A stretch of 64,000 nucleotides of DNA from Macrotis lagotis (taxonomy: Eukaryota; Chordata; Mammalia; Peramelemorphia; Peramelidae), in the NCBI RefSeq assembly GCF_037893015.1, contig NC_133661.1:183393128-183457127 (forward strand), read 5' to 3'. Positions 8,859 to 19,472 of the stretch are shown in pieces. A program made the translations under genes and the position numbers. The number at the start of each line of letters is the position of its first letter. Position 1 is the stretch's first letter. Below the pieces are notes generated by a model that made no database searches, was not told the origin of the DNA, and was given only the letters and a program-made list of their open reading frames with translations.

Positions 8859-11198
8859 TTAATTTCCCCGCAGGCTATCAGGGGTGGCAAGTGTCAGGTT
8901 AAGCTGGCTCAAGATATCTCTACCCCATAATGCATAAGGGAGGTCGGGTAGGCACAGTGGGGTGAAGAGTCCAGATTCTTCCAAAGCTGACCACCGTAGG
9001 GCGTGTGCTGCTTTCATGGCAGATCTATTGCCCCCCACCCCCGTCACTGCTTGAGGGCTCTGTAGGAGTGGCCACTCGCGCCTCCACTGTCCCCTATTTA
9101 TGACAGAGCAATCGGCTCCAGTGTCAATTATCCCTTCGAGCTTCTGATTTTCCACCGTGACGGTTAACAGTGGTCGCCCAGAGCTGACCGGGTGGACCCA
9201 GTTCACATGAGCGGGAGGGGTCCACAAGGGCAGCGCCTTTCCTACCTCTTGGCCCTGTTTTACCAAGGTGGGAAAGGGGTGGGGGTTTGTGACCCTTACG
9301 GATGTGGGACTTCCGGGACCAAAAATGACCTGGGTATGGGTGACTAAGTCCACACATCTCTCAGCCCCTGTGATGAGCGCTGGGAAAATATTTAGCTCAA
9401 TGGGAATCATCGAGGTTTCCCAAGGCCCGATCTCTCTCTGCTGTGTCCCTTCTCTATAGTCAACCCTCACGGGGATAGTCACAGTAATGGGGCCGCTGTC
9501 TTCGAGCACGGGGGGGGGCCCCGCGGCCGGGCCCCTCCCTTTCCCTTTTCCCGACTTCCCTTTGGATCGGCAGAACCTGGTTATGTGACCTGGCTTTCCA
9601 CAGGAATAACAGGTCGGAACTGAAGTGGAGGGGGGCCGCTGCCTGCACTGTGCTTTGAGGTGCCCTGGCTTTCCGCACCCAAAACAGGTGGGTCTCACCT
9701 GCATACTGTGAAGGGCGGTCAGGAGGCTATCCTCCCGGTTCTCCATGGCAGTCACTAAGGCTTGAATTGAATCCTCGCTGGGCATGTCCAGCAATTTGTC
9801 AACAATTCCTTCTAATGAAGCGTCGGGGGGAAGGCTGCTAATGGCTGCGATCCCTTTGGGGCGAAGACCCTCTTTAATCAATTGTCTCATAAGTAGATCA
9901 GATCCCGGGGTGTCTCCCATTATACGAGTCACTGTCTCTTTAACCTCGTTCACAAATGAGAGGGGTGTCTGATCTGCTCTCTGCTTCAGCCCAACCAACT
10001 TCTGTGTGGCTCTCCCCCCTTTCATGGCTCCAATCTTATCCCAAGCTGCAACATGTGTTTCTTTAACAGTCTCTAGCTCAAACTGGCCATACTGGGCCTG
10101 AACAGCAGGGTCAGTATAGGCTCCAGTTCCACACAGGAGGTCAATGGCTAAATCCAGGGGAGTATAACCCCGGGATTTTGCCAGCTTAGAGGCCTCTCTG
10201 CGGGCCTGAGCCTTAAAAGCTAAATATAAGGAGGCATCTAGGCACGCGGCTGCAATTTCGTCAAAGTCAGCAGGGGTCCAAGGGTGCGTAGCAAAGAGGT
10301 TTTGCATCAGTCTTTTTACATAAGGGGAGCTTGGGCCGTATTTAGTCACGGCCTCCTTAAGTTCCTTAAGCATCTTAAAAGGGACAGGGCAGTAGTCTCG
10401 GGCTCCGGTAAGGGGGTCCGTAAATACCGGGTAGAGGCCCCAGTCATCCCAGTCCACCTCCTCCCCTTTCTCTATTGCTATGGAGGCACTGGTGGCAAGT
10501 AGGCCGGATGGGCGGAGCCCTTGAGGGGATCTCTGAAGGGCGGACAAGGAACACGGGGGATTTTTTGCCTCTGTTTCCTGGCTGGGCCGCCAAGCCTGGG
10601 GCGCGGCAGCTGTCCAATCAGCGCGGACTTCTCCCTCCTCGTCAGCAGCCTCCCGGTCCCACCTACTCACGCTCCTCTTCCTGCCACCCCTGAGGGCTGT
10701 TTGCACCCCTCCCTTCCCGCGCTCGGAAACTTCCGGCCCTGAATCTTCTCCCTGGGGGCCCCTTGTTCCCCCATTGTTTCTTCTAAGTTCCTCCCACGGA
10801 TACAGGGGAGGGAGTGGCCTTCCCTCTTCCTCTGAGCTCTCTGAATCCGATCCCGCCAACGAGCTACCCACCTGAGTGCTGATTGTTCGTGCCAAAGTCA
10901 CCTTCTGGGGATGCAGGGCTGCATCCACTATCTTATACACTGTAAAATCCTTGGGGGTCAGTTTTCCCGGGCAGGTGTCATTATAGGAGGCCATCTGCTG
11001 CCCTACCACCTTCCATTTATCTGGTTGGATCCCACTATGTTGCACCCAAGGGCAGATGTTCCAGATATTCTCAACAAAAGCACGGCACGTCTTGATAGGT
11101 AATTTACGGCCATGCTTAGCGCAGAGTTTATAAAGCTGCGCTGCAACGGCCTCTTTTTCCTCCGGCTCAAAGGCGGGAATACTATTCCGGCCCCCCAT
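8859..11198 (-). CDS. gag-pro: Gag-protease polyprotein in one continuous frame
   Basis: The start is the ATG at 11198 (MGGRNS, with a myristoylation-type glycine), after a leader of about 290 nt from the primer site. The product is 779 residues. Matrix-like N-terminus: QLYKLC, then WNICPWVQHSG. A PPLYPW late-domain motif lies near residue 135. Capsid with a homology-region-like KQRADQTPLSFVNEV. Two CCHC zinc knuckles, CFGCGKPGHLKAQC and CYSCGKPGHITRFC, lie near residues 503 and 529. Next comes a region possibly related to dUTPase, then a retroviral aspartic protease with IIDTGADCSVI near residue 689. Unlike the plus-strand relative, no stop or frameshift separates gag from protease. The frame is intact from end to end, as expected for a young copy. 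Confidence 0.9.
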   Translation of the reverse strand: MGGRNSIPAFEPEEKEAVAAQLYKLCAKHGRKLPIKTCRAFVENIWNICPWVQHSGIQPDKWKVVGQQMASYNDTCPGKLTPKDFTVYKIVDAALHPQKVTLARTISTQVGSSLAGSDSESSEEEGRPLPPLYPWEELRRNNGGTRGPQGEDSGPEVSERGKGGVQTALRGGRKRSVSRWDREAADEEGEVRADWTAAAPQAWRPSQETEAKNPPCSLSALQRSPQGLRPSGLLATSASIAIEKGEEVDWDDWGLYPVFTDPLTGARDYCPVPFKMLKELKEAVTKYGPSSPYVKRLMQNLFATHPWTPADFDEIAAACLDASLYLAFKAQARREASKLAKSRGYTPLDLAIDLLCGTGAYTDPAVQAQYGQFELETVKETHVAAWDKIGAMKGGRATQKLVGLKQRADQTPLSFVNEVKETVTRIMGDTPGSDLLMRQLIKEGLRPKGIAAISSLPPDASLEGIVDKLLDMPSEDSIQALVTAMENREDSLLTALHSMQVRPTCFGCGKPGHLKAQCRQRPPSTSVPTCYSCGKPGHITRFCRSKGKSGKGKGRGPAAGPPPVLEDSGPITVTIPVRVDYREGTQQREIGPWETSMIPIELNIFPALITGAERCVDLVTHTQVIFGPGSPTSVRVTNPHPFPTLVKQGQEVGKALPLWTPPAHVNWVHPVSSGRPLLTVTVENQKLEGIIDTGADCSVINRGQWRREWPLLQSPQAVTGVGGNRSAMKAAHALRWSALEESGLFTPLCLPDLPYALWGRDILSQLNLTLATPDSLRGN
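8874..8880 (-). promoter_or_regulatory. Candidate -1 slippery heptamer at the pro-pol boundary
   Basis: On the minus strand the gag-pro frame ends cgg gga aat taa, which contains GGGAAAT just before the stop. A -1 slip there (ggg aaa tta) enters the pol frame, and the frame arithmetic agrees. Coordinates are good to about 10 bases. Confidence 0.6.
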
Positions 11199-11387
11199 GC
11201 TGTCTACTAGCCGAGGCTGCAATCCTAACAGGTGGCAGAACTGGAAAGTTCCCGTTCGGCAAAAGAGAAGGAGGCAGCAGGGCACAATCAGACAGGCCAG
11301 CATGGCAAGGAGCGTGATTAGAGCAGAAGGAAAAAGGGAAGAGAAAGGAAGCATAGTCAACACAATAGGGGTATGTCCTTCAGGCAA
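11199..11387 (-). CDS. In-frame hydrophobic extension upstream of Gag
   Basis: The gag frame stays open upstream to an ATG at 11387 and adds 63 residues. Residues about 12-44 are strongly hydrophobic (for example ALITLLAMLACLIVPCCLLL), like a signal or membrane anchor, followed by a short hydrophilic stretch up to the Gag methionine. The layout resembles glyco-Gag of gammaretroviruses, where an upstream start gives a membrane-inserted Gag. Translation from this ATG is unproven; a chance open stretch of 63 codons in a leader is the alternative. Confidence 0.4.
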
Positions 11388-11488
11388 TATCTGAGAGTAA
11401 ACGCCCTCTCCTTCCTCCCGGTCAGAAACGACCGAGGCTGTCTGGAGAATCCGACCAGCGGATTCAGACGTTCCCTAGCAAAATCAGG

Positions 11489-11506
11489 TCCCGGGTTTCG
11501 GCACCA
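11489..11506 (-). other. Primer binding site, tRNA-Phe
   Basis: The minus strand reads tggtgccgaaacccggga two bases after the 5' LTR. This is the complement of the 3' end of animal tRNA-Phe. Confidence 0.88.
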
Positions 11507-11508
11507 CT

Positions 11509-11842
11509 TGCCGGGTTTTTATTTACAACGCCGGCTTCTTAATGCTAGTCCGTCCTCTTACTCACCAGTCCAACGCGTGGTGAGTCTTCGGGGTACCTCC
11601 GGCCCCCACTCTTTGATGGGGGAAGAACCAGACAGAGCGCCTGAGGTGGGTCATGAGTCTTTATTCTTCTGTGATCACATTCCCGCTGTCCCCCCACCTC
11701 TCAGCAGACCCTTTTATCCCCTCTGTCCTCCCTCCCATGAACTCTTACTCAATGAGGGGCCGAGTTCTGTAACATTCCCTTATAAGGTGATTATGTTTCC
11801 CCCTCTAAGCGACCGCCAAGCCTCTTCCCCCCGCCCCCAACA
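11509..11842 (-). repeat. 5' LTR of the minus-strand ERV
   Basis: 334 bp, tgttggggg...ccggca on the minus strand. It contains aataaa (minus strand, in the plus-strand 'tttatt' near 11658) as the likely polyadenylation signal. Confidence 0.92.
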
Positions 11843-12009
11843 CAGAAGTACAGTTATTAAACTACACTTAGATATCTCTGTTCAATTTTCCATTTTTCTC
11901 CTTATCTGGGCAGCTGATCCCATGGGAAGGGTTGATCAATTCTGAAAAAAAATGTGAGTATAGCCTATATTCACTATATCATATAGTGTAATGAAGTCAG
12001 AAGAGGTGG

Positions 12010-12290
12010 ATTTGATACCCAGTTCTCTCTCTTACTGTGGATGTTTGTCCATTTTTGAAGAAGACCATGAAATGAGGGAGGTCATACCATGGCAAGCATA
12101 TGAATTGGATTTGAATGAGGGTGCAAAGTCATCTTTGTTTTCTCCTCTGGAGCCATCTGGGTCCAGTGGTGAATCAGGATGAGTAAAGATAGCTCTGAAT
12201 GTGAGACAATCAGGTTAAGTGACTTGCCCAAGGCCACACAGTTTCAGAGTTAACTCTCTACCCACTGCACCATCTGTATAATCCCCTCTT
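12010..12290 (+). repeat. SINE relic with 'agaccatgaaatgaggga' body
   Basis: The body 'gccatctgggtccagtggtg' followed by 'aagtgacttgcccaaggcc' matches 27802-28105. It is a different SINE family from the WSINE1-like ones. I do not assign a family name. Confidence 0.6.
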
Positions 12291-12739
12291 ACTAGAGTTG
12301 TGTTGAATGGCAAACCCTTTTTCCTTCAATTGAGTTAGTGAGTTCATTCTTGCTTTATCCAATTCACAGGGTTGTTTGTGAGAAAGTCACTTTGTAAAAT
12401 ATAATTTGCTTTTGTAACATGACATTTTAATGTTTACTTTTTAGGAACACATTTCTGACTGCTATATTTTGAAGGAAGGGGTTCTTCAGTTGGAGTTGGA
12501 GAATGGGAGTATGCCTGACAAGATACCATATGGATCCATTTCCAAAGATAGGGGTCATAGACACAGTGCTAGATGAAGGAAGACAGCATAAGAGTAGATT
12601 AAGTTCATGTGAGGAGAAGGATCCAGGCTAACATATGAATAAAGATGACAGTATTTTTTTTTCATTTGTTCAACAATTTCTTGAGTACCTGCTATGTTAG
12701 GAACTATTATGTATCCTTATTGGGGGGGGGATACAAAGA
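12291..12739. other. Unassigned host sequence
   Basis: AT-rich, with a poly-G run at 12721-12730. I see nothing coding. Confidence 0.5.
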
Positions 12740-12985
12740 ATGGTGGTGTTTGAGTGGAGAGATAGATAGAGTTCTGGATCTGTAGTCACCCAAATTTCTT
12801 TTCCTGGTTTCAAATCTTGTCTCAAATGCTTCTTAATGGTGTGATTTGGGAAAAATGCCTTAAGCCTGTTTGCCTCCTTTACCTTATCCATAAAATGAGC
12901 TGTAAAATGGCAAACCACTCCAGTTTCTTTAGCAAAAGGGATCATGAAGAGTCAGACATGATGAAACAACTGAGTGAAAAATAGA
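12740..12985 (+). mobile_element. MAR1-like SINE
   Basis: It contains 'ggcaaaccactccagtttct' and a tail ending 'atgatgaaacaactgagtg', typical of this older marsupial SINE type. Confidence 0.7.
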
Positions 12986-13159
12986 CTCTTCCTGAGGAAC
13001 AAACTCTAGAGACTCTTTAATGCTTCTCCTGTGAAATCTAGTCTCTTCTTTTGACATTTAAAGCTTACTTACTTCAGCCAACCATTCTAGGCTTTTCATC
13101 TCTTACTCTTTGCATGACCACATATTGATCTTGCTATCATTCACATATATTCTGCCTTC

Positions 13160-13490
13160 ACTCTTTGTACCTTTGTCCCCCACACCTAGAATGTACTCCT
13201 TCCTCACATCTCTTCTTAGATTCTCTCACTTTCTTCAAAGCTGAGCTCAAGCACCACCTCCTTCACCAAATGATCTTCCTTAATCCCAAACTGTTAGTAT
13301 TCCTTCCTAAAATTATTTTCTATTCATTTTATATGTCTTGTGTATATATTTAGATATGTATGTCTTCTCACCTCTGTTTAGAATGTAAACTCCCTGAGAG
13401 CAGGAAATATTTTTCTTTTGATTTTATATCCCAGCATTTGCGTGCCTTAATGACCTGAATGCTTAATAAGTGCTTGTTGATTGATTCATA
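13160..13490 (+). repeat. L2 LINE 3' end
   Basis: It contains 'gagctcaagcaccacctcct', 'gtaaactccctgagagcagg' and 'taataagtgcttgttgattg', the classical L2 3' terminus. Confidence 0.75.
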
Positions 13491-13589
13491 AAAACAGATG
13501 GAAATTTTGTCAGAGAAAGAGCATAGTGTCTCAAACAAGAATTTTTAACTTTTTTTTGGTGTCATGGCACATTGACAATACCTTCTCCT

Positions 13590-15250
13590 TACATTATGTT
13601 TAACTACTCCAGACCTCCTAACACTATTGAAATTTTCTCATTACAGCATTACAGCAATTTACCATTACAGCAATTTAAAAACAGGATAGTGTTGGAGGAA
13701 CTCTGGCACTGGAGAATCAATAGCAAACAGACTATCTGATTTGTACATGGATACTACAAAGGGTAAAGAAAGGGGATTTTCAATTCTGAATGAACAGGGC
13801 AATGGGGAGTGGACATGGAAGTAGGGCTTAGGTATATGGAAATAAGTCAAAACAACAGAGGGAATGAGAAGGTAATTTATTGCCTAACAAATGGGCATAC
13901 TAGTGAGAGAACTGGATTTAAAATTTTTAATTCATTTTACTTTAGTTCAATTCAATTTAACTTAATCCAAATAACATTTATGAAGTACCTCCTATATAGA
14001 AACCACTGTTCTAGGTGCTGAGAATAGATGCAAATACAGAAATTATTCTTATCTTTCAATCTCCTGGGGGTGGAAGTAAAAAATACAAGCATATTTATAC
14101 AGTTTTTTGGTTTATAAATTATAAAGGGAATGTTTTATAATTGTAAATTGAATTAAAGTACAAAATAATTTTGGAAGGAAGAACACTGAAAACTGGGTTG
14201 ATGGGTGGGATCAGAAAAGGTATATGAATCGAACTTTGAAGGGAGGGAAGGATTCTCAGAGGTGAAGGTGTGCTGTGAAAAAATTCCAAGTCAGAGGGAT
14301 AGTCTGTCCATTGGCAACATTAAAATTTTAATAAAGTCATAACAAATCTTAGTTATTGGAATGATTTATGTTCACAATAGCCTAGTAAGATAGCTAATAT
14401 AGATATTATTAGCTCCATTTTACAGATAAGCAAACTGAGGTTCACTGATTTGCTCAGATTTACATAGATAGTGTTGAAATCAAGACTCAGATCTTGGATT
14501 TTGAATTCAAAATGCCATGATACTCTTTCTTCTACATTACATTGCTTCTCCAACTCCAGTTTTAGTTGCAAGATATTACAGATCTGTGCTGAGTTGACTA
14601 GAGACTTGTTTGGGAAAAATCACTCAGGGCAATCCAGAAGATAATTTTGGTTTGGAGTCTGATTGTGTTTTCCTTTATTTTCAGGTCATAAATTAGCAAA
14701 TATTCACAAGTTATTCGAATTGTTTCTGGTGACAGTCTACCTTTGTTTCAAAAATGGTTTTCTGTGATTTAGTATCTCCATTAGAGAATAGCAGGCATTG
14801 TGCTGGCTAATGGCCTACAAGTAGGAAGAGGTAAACAAACAATCCCTACCCCCAAAGAGTTTATGCTCTAATGGGAAAGACAAGACTTCCATACATAAAT
14901 AGTATGAATACAAATTTTATACAAACTGATTTAAAGACAAAGTAACTTGAGCAGGAGAATACTGCCAACTGAAAATGTCAAGTAAGTTTTCATCTAGAAT
15001 ATGGTACTTGACATGCATCTTAAAATGAGAGACTCTAGGAGGTGAAAGAAAGAAGAGGAAAGCATCCCAGACCCATTGATATTGGTCTATTCAATAATTT
15101 ATGATGTCAAACCCCCTAGCTATGCGGTAATGCTTTTAGAGACTGCCCCTAATTTTTTAGCTTGTTCTCATATTGCCACTACTGAACTTCTGTCTGAATG
15201 CCTAGAAATTAAAAACATAAGAAGCATAGAGAAGCATGAGAGTGAAGGTG
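13590..15250 (+). repeat. Duplicon copy B
   Basis: It aligns with A (from about 3385 to 5000) and C. It carries the same 'ttattgcctaacaaa' block, MIR, and 'gagactgcccctaatttttt' block. About 270 bp near 14785-15060 is extra compared with A and C and may be a separate insertion. No gene is seen. Confidence 0.7.
14300..14560 (+). repeat. MIR-type core-SINE, duplicon B copy
   Basis: It contains 'ccattttacagataagcaaa'. It is the counterpart of 4190-4440 and 56680-56915. Confidence 0.65.
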
Positions 15251-16009
15251 CAATTCAAATTTATGGGCAATATGGGATCTTAAATGAGAAATTTTCATTT
15301 GCTTAGACACAAAACTTGGGCGTTTTCTCTCCCAGAACAACATAGGCAGATAGTCCAGAGGTTCATTATCTTATTTTGTAGATTTTCTTATAAAATAAGA
15401 AGAGATCATTCTCGGCAAAAAGGTCAAAGTTCCTGAATATAGATTGGTGTATGAAAGACCTTGGGGCTAATGCTGAATATGAAGAGGGGAGTCTCATTGG
15501 TCAAAACATATTTCAGGTACATCTAAGCTAAGCCAGATAGAGAAATATGGGGCTTTGGGGCGAAAAAACCCAACAAAGACCAAAAAAACCCTTCTCTTCA
15601 TCACTGATAAAAAGAATACATTTGACATAATGATGTCAATGAGAAAGAGGACTGAACTTGGAATTAGGAGACTTGAGGATAAATGCTGGTTCTGAAACTT
15701 ACTAGCCACGTATTCATGGACATTCTCATGATCTTACTAAATCTCAATGCTCTTGTTTGTAATTTGAGTATGATATTGTACTACTTGCTTCAATATTTGT
15801 TACAGGGAAAGTACTTGCAAACTTTAAAGTATTTTATAAGTTGTTGGGAAATTAAAAATACTGTGAAGGTGTCTTGTCTTTACACATGTTATTTGCTATA
15901 TTCTGAGAAAAAGAAAAGATGCAGAGTGATTGTATTCTTGCTACTTTGAAGTATATTCCAGTAAAAAGGTGCTGACAAAAACCTCTTGCTTTTCAGAAAT
16001 GTCATGATA
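15251..16009. other. Unassigned host sequence
   Basis: AT-rich. Short open frames (15494-15709 minus, 15683-15949 plus) show no family features. Confidence 0.5.
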
Positions 16010-16245
16010 GACAACAACATGGTGTAGTCAAAAGAGACAGAAGTAAGATTGATGTCAGAGAACTTGGGTTCAAATACTACTATTGATATTTTCTAACAGT
16101 GTAGCCATGGAAAAGGCATTTAACCTCTGTCTACTTCAGTTTTTTTATCTGTAAAACGAGGAAAATAATACCTAAAGAACCCAATTCATAGACTGTTGTT
16201 GTGAGGCTCAAATCTTAAGCACTGTATGGATATCAGTTATTATTA
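16010..16245 (+). repeat. MIR/core-SINE relic
   Basis: 'gaacttgggttcaaatacta', then 'ttttttatctgtaaaacgag' and 'gttgtgaggctcaaat' match the MIR core order. A TTA run follows. Confidence 0.65.
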
Positions 16246-16639
16246 TTATTATATTTCAACTGTATCTCATATCACCCCCTCCAAGCATTTTATATTATAA
16301 CAATGATAATTTATTCACCATGTTTTGCATTTATCTCTCATCTTTCTGTTTCTGACCCTTTTTGTTCATACTACTTTTTGTAGTCTATGCATTCAAAATC
16401 ATTTCCACTTGTTCCACTTGTTGATATTCCACCATAATTTAATGAAGTCTGATGCAAATCTAATCTCCATTCTGAAACATTCTTCTTTCCTCCAGTTCAT
16501 GGTTTGGCAAACTATGGTTTTCCCCTTCACCCTCAGTCACTCTAGTTTGCTGACCTCTGCTTTAGTTTCTAGTTATCTCTGTCTGCCCACCCCCAAACTT
16601 GGACCTTATATAATACTTGTTGTTTGCTATAGTTTTATT
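16246..16639. other. Unassigned host sequence
   Basis: Pyrimidine-rich. No convincing gene or repeat. Confidence 0.45.
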
Positions 16640-16860
16640 CAATTTTCAGTCGTCTAAGTCTTTATGACTTATTTGAGGTCGTCTTTGCACAGATACTGCA
16701 GTAGTTTGCTATTTTGTTCTACAAATCATTTTATATATTAGAAAACTGAGGCAATTAAGGTTAAATGACTTGCTAGCTAGTCACACAGCTAGTAGTTAAG
16801 CATTTAACTCAGAAAGCTGAGTCTTGGTGCTCTAGCTCCTTTGGCACTTAAAATATAATT
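16640..16860 (+). repeat. MIR relic
   Basis: 'agaaaactgaggcaattaag' and 'tcacacagctagtagttaag'. Confidence 0.6.
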
Positions 16861-16984
16861 TTAAGAAGGAATCTATAGGGTACATCATGAAAATATCAAG
16901 AAATCTTGATCTACTTAGGAAATAAATGCTTGGTTCACTAAATGCCCCTTTTTTGGCACAGTGATTTTGTGAGATTGTTCAAGG

Positions 16985-17130
16985 AAACATTATTATCACA
17001 ATTCCATCAAAAGATGTAACTAAAGCCTTGAGGTGAGAAGTGAAGTGAGATGTCCAAGATCACACAGCTAGCAAATAGTAGAATTAGGCTATGATACCCG
17101 ACTATATATCTAGTAATCGTTACATATACA
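16985..17130 (+). repeat. MIR relic
   Basis: 'gtccaagatcacacagctag' in the expected MIR setting. Confidence 0.5.
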
Positions 17131-17179
17131 CTGTCCAGCCTGAATCAACTAAACAATCATTGAGAAAGGAAATTAATTT

Positions 17180-19278
17180 CTTTATTTTTTTTAATTTTTA
17201 TTAAAGATATTCTTTGAGTTTTACAATTTTCCCCCAATCTTGCTTCCCTCCCCACACCCCCACCCCACAGATAGCACTCCGTCAGTCTTTACTTTGTTTC
17301 CATGTTGATCCAAATTGGGTGTGATGAGAGAGAAATCATATCCTTAAAGAGAACAGAATTCTCAGAGGTAACCAGATCAAACAATAAGATATCTGGGTTT
17401 TTTTTCCGAATTAAAGGGAATAGTCCTTGTACTTTGTTCAAACTCTACAGCTCCTTATCTGGATACAGATGGTACTCTCCTTTGCAGACAGCCAAAAATT
17501 GTTCCCAATTGTTGCGCTGATGGAATGAGCAAGTCCTTCAAGGTTAAACATCACTCCCATGTTGCTGTTAGGGTGTACAGTGTTTTTCTGGTTCTGCTCA
17601 TCTCACTCAGCATCAGTTCATGCAAATCCCTCCAGGTTTCCCTGAATTCCCATCCCTCCTGGTTTCTAATAGAACAATAATGTTCCATGACATACATATA
17701 CCACAATTTGCTAAGCCATTCTCCAATTGAAGGACATTTACTGGATTTCCAATCCTTTGCCACCACAAACAGGGCTGCTATAAATATTTTTGTACAAGTA
17801 ATGTTTTTATCCTTTTTCCTCATCTCTTCAGGGTATAGACCCAGTAGTGGTATTGCTGGGTCAAAGGGTATGCACATTTTTGTTGCCCTTTGGGTATAGT
17901 TCCAAATAGCTCTCCAGAAGGGTTGGATGAGTTCACAGCTCCACCAACAGTGTAAGAGTGTCCCAGATTTCCCACATCCCTTCCAACAATGATCATTATC
18001 CTTCCTGGTCATACTGGCCAATCTGAGAGGTGTGAAGTGGTACCTCAGAGAAGCTTTAATTTGCATTTCTCTAATAATGATTTAGAGCATTTTTTCATAT
18101 GGCTATGGATTGCTTTGATCTCCTCATCTGTAAATTGCCTTTGCATATCCTTTGACCATTTGTTAATTGGGGAATGGCTTTTTGTTTTAAAAATATGACT
18201 CAGTTCTCTGTATATTTTGGAAATGAGTCCTTTGTCAGAATCATTAGTTGTAAAGATTGTTTCCCAATTTACTACTTTTCTTTTGATCTTGATTACATTG
18301 GTTTTATCTGTGCAAAAGCTTTTTAATTTAATGTAATCAAAATCATCTAATTGGTTTTTAGTGATGTTCTCCAACTCTTCCTTAGTCATAAACTGCTCCC
18401 CTTTCCATAGATCTGACAGGTAAACTAGTCCTTGATCTTCTAATTTTCTTATAGTATTGTTTTTTATGTCTATGTCTTGTAACCCTTTGGATATTATCTT
18501 GGTAAAGGGTGTGAGGTGTTGGTTTAATCTAAGTTTCTTCCATACTAACTTCCAATTATCCCAGCAGTTTTTATCAAAGAGGGAGTTTTTATCCCAGTGG
18601 CCAGACTCTTTTGGTTTATCAAACAGCAGATTATTATACTCCTCTCCTGCTTTTACACCTAATCTATTCCACTGGTCCACCACTATTTTTTAGCTAATAC
18701 CAAACAGTTCTGATGACTGATGCTATATAATATAATTTTAGATTGGGTAGTGCTAAACCACCTTCGTTTGCATTTTTTTCATTAAGCTCCTGGCAATTCT
18801 TGACTTTGTATTTCTCCATATGAATTTACTTACAATTTTTTCTAACTCATTAAAGTAAGTTTTTGGAATTTTGATTGGTAGGGCACTAAACAGATAGTTT
18901 AGTTTTGGTAGAACTGTCATTTTTATTATATTAGCTCTCCCTATCCATGAGCTGTTGATATTTATTTGCCCAGTTATTTAAATCTTATTTAATTTGTGTG
19001 AGAAGTGTTTTATAATTGTTTTCAAAAAGATTGTGAGTCTGTCTTTGCAAATAGACTCCCAAGTATTTTGCACTGTCTGAGGTTACTTTGAATGGGATTT
19101 CTCTTTCTAGCTCTTCCTGCTGTTTCTTGCTAGACATATATAGGAAAGTTGAGGATTTATGGAGGTTTATTTTATAACCTGAAACTTTGCTAAAATTGCT
19201 AATTGTTTCCAGTAGTTTTTTAGATGATTTCTTGGGATTCTCTAGGTAGACCATCATGTCATCTGCGAATAGTGAGAG
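17180..19278 (-). mobile_element. L1 LINE, 3' part, ending inside reverse transcriptase
   Basis: Read on the minus strand, it runs from just 5' of the FADD box (catcatgtcatctgc, [12 protein letters not shown]) through long ORF2 stretches (18045-18683, 17551-18066) to a 3' UTR and A-rich tail at 17180. Sequence leaves L1 homology abruptly at about 19278. No target-site duplication is visible on the right. The left flank aggaaattaattt (17167-17179) recurs at the 5' flank of the L1 at 46115 (see findings). Confidence 0.88.
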
Positions 19279-19472
19279 AAGGCAGAGAGAAAGAAAGGGG
19301 AAGAAAGAACTGATAAAAGGAAAAGTGAAAGAAAAAGCAAATATAAAGTCAAATTTTAAAAGAAAAATTAAAGGTGAAAGGTAGTAAAACATTGTTGAGG
19401 AGGAATAATAGGAAAGGAAAGAGTAAAAGGATAAACAGGGAAAGACAGCATGAAGGGAAATACAAAATTTCT
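19279..19472 (+). mobile_element. L1 fragment: purine-rich inter-ORF spacer (continues at 20897)
   Basis: Purine-rich sequence leads, after an inserted L1 (19473-20896), into an endonuclease N-terminus. This is the same order as the inverted L1 at 43480-44400. Confidence 0.5.

Larger units (their letters stand above)
7276..11842 (-). mobile_element. Young class II ERV (betaretrovirus-like), internally deleted
   Basis: A 4567-bp provirus on the minus strand is bounded by two 334-bp LTRs that look identical base for base. A 6-bp target-site duplication, cagaag, flanks it (7270-7275 and 11843-11848), the size usual for betaretroviruses. Order on the minus strand: 5' LTR, tRNA-Phe primer site, leader, gag joined in frame to protease, start of reverse transcriptase, deletion, a short integrase-tail-like stretch, non-coding 3' region with a tandem repeat, polypurine tract, 3' LTR. 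Most of pol and apparently all of env are missing, so it cannot replicate alone. Identical LTRs imply a very recent insertion, possibly still variable between individuals. Confidence 0.92.
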
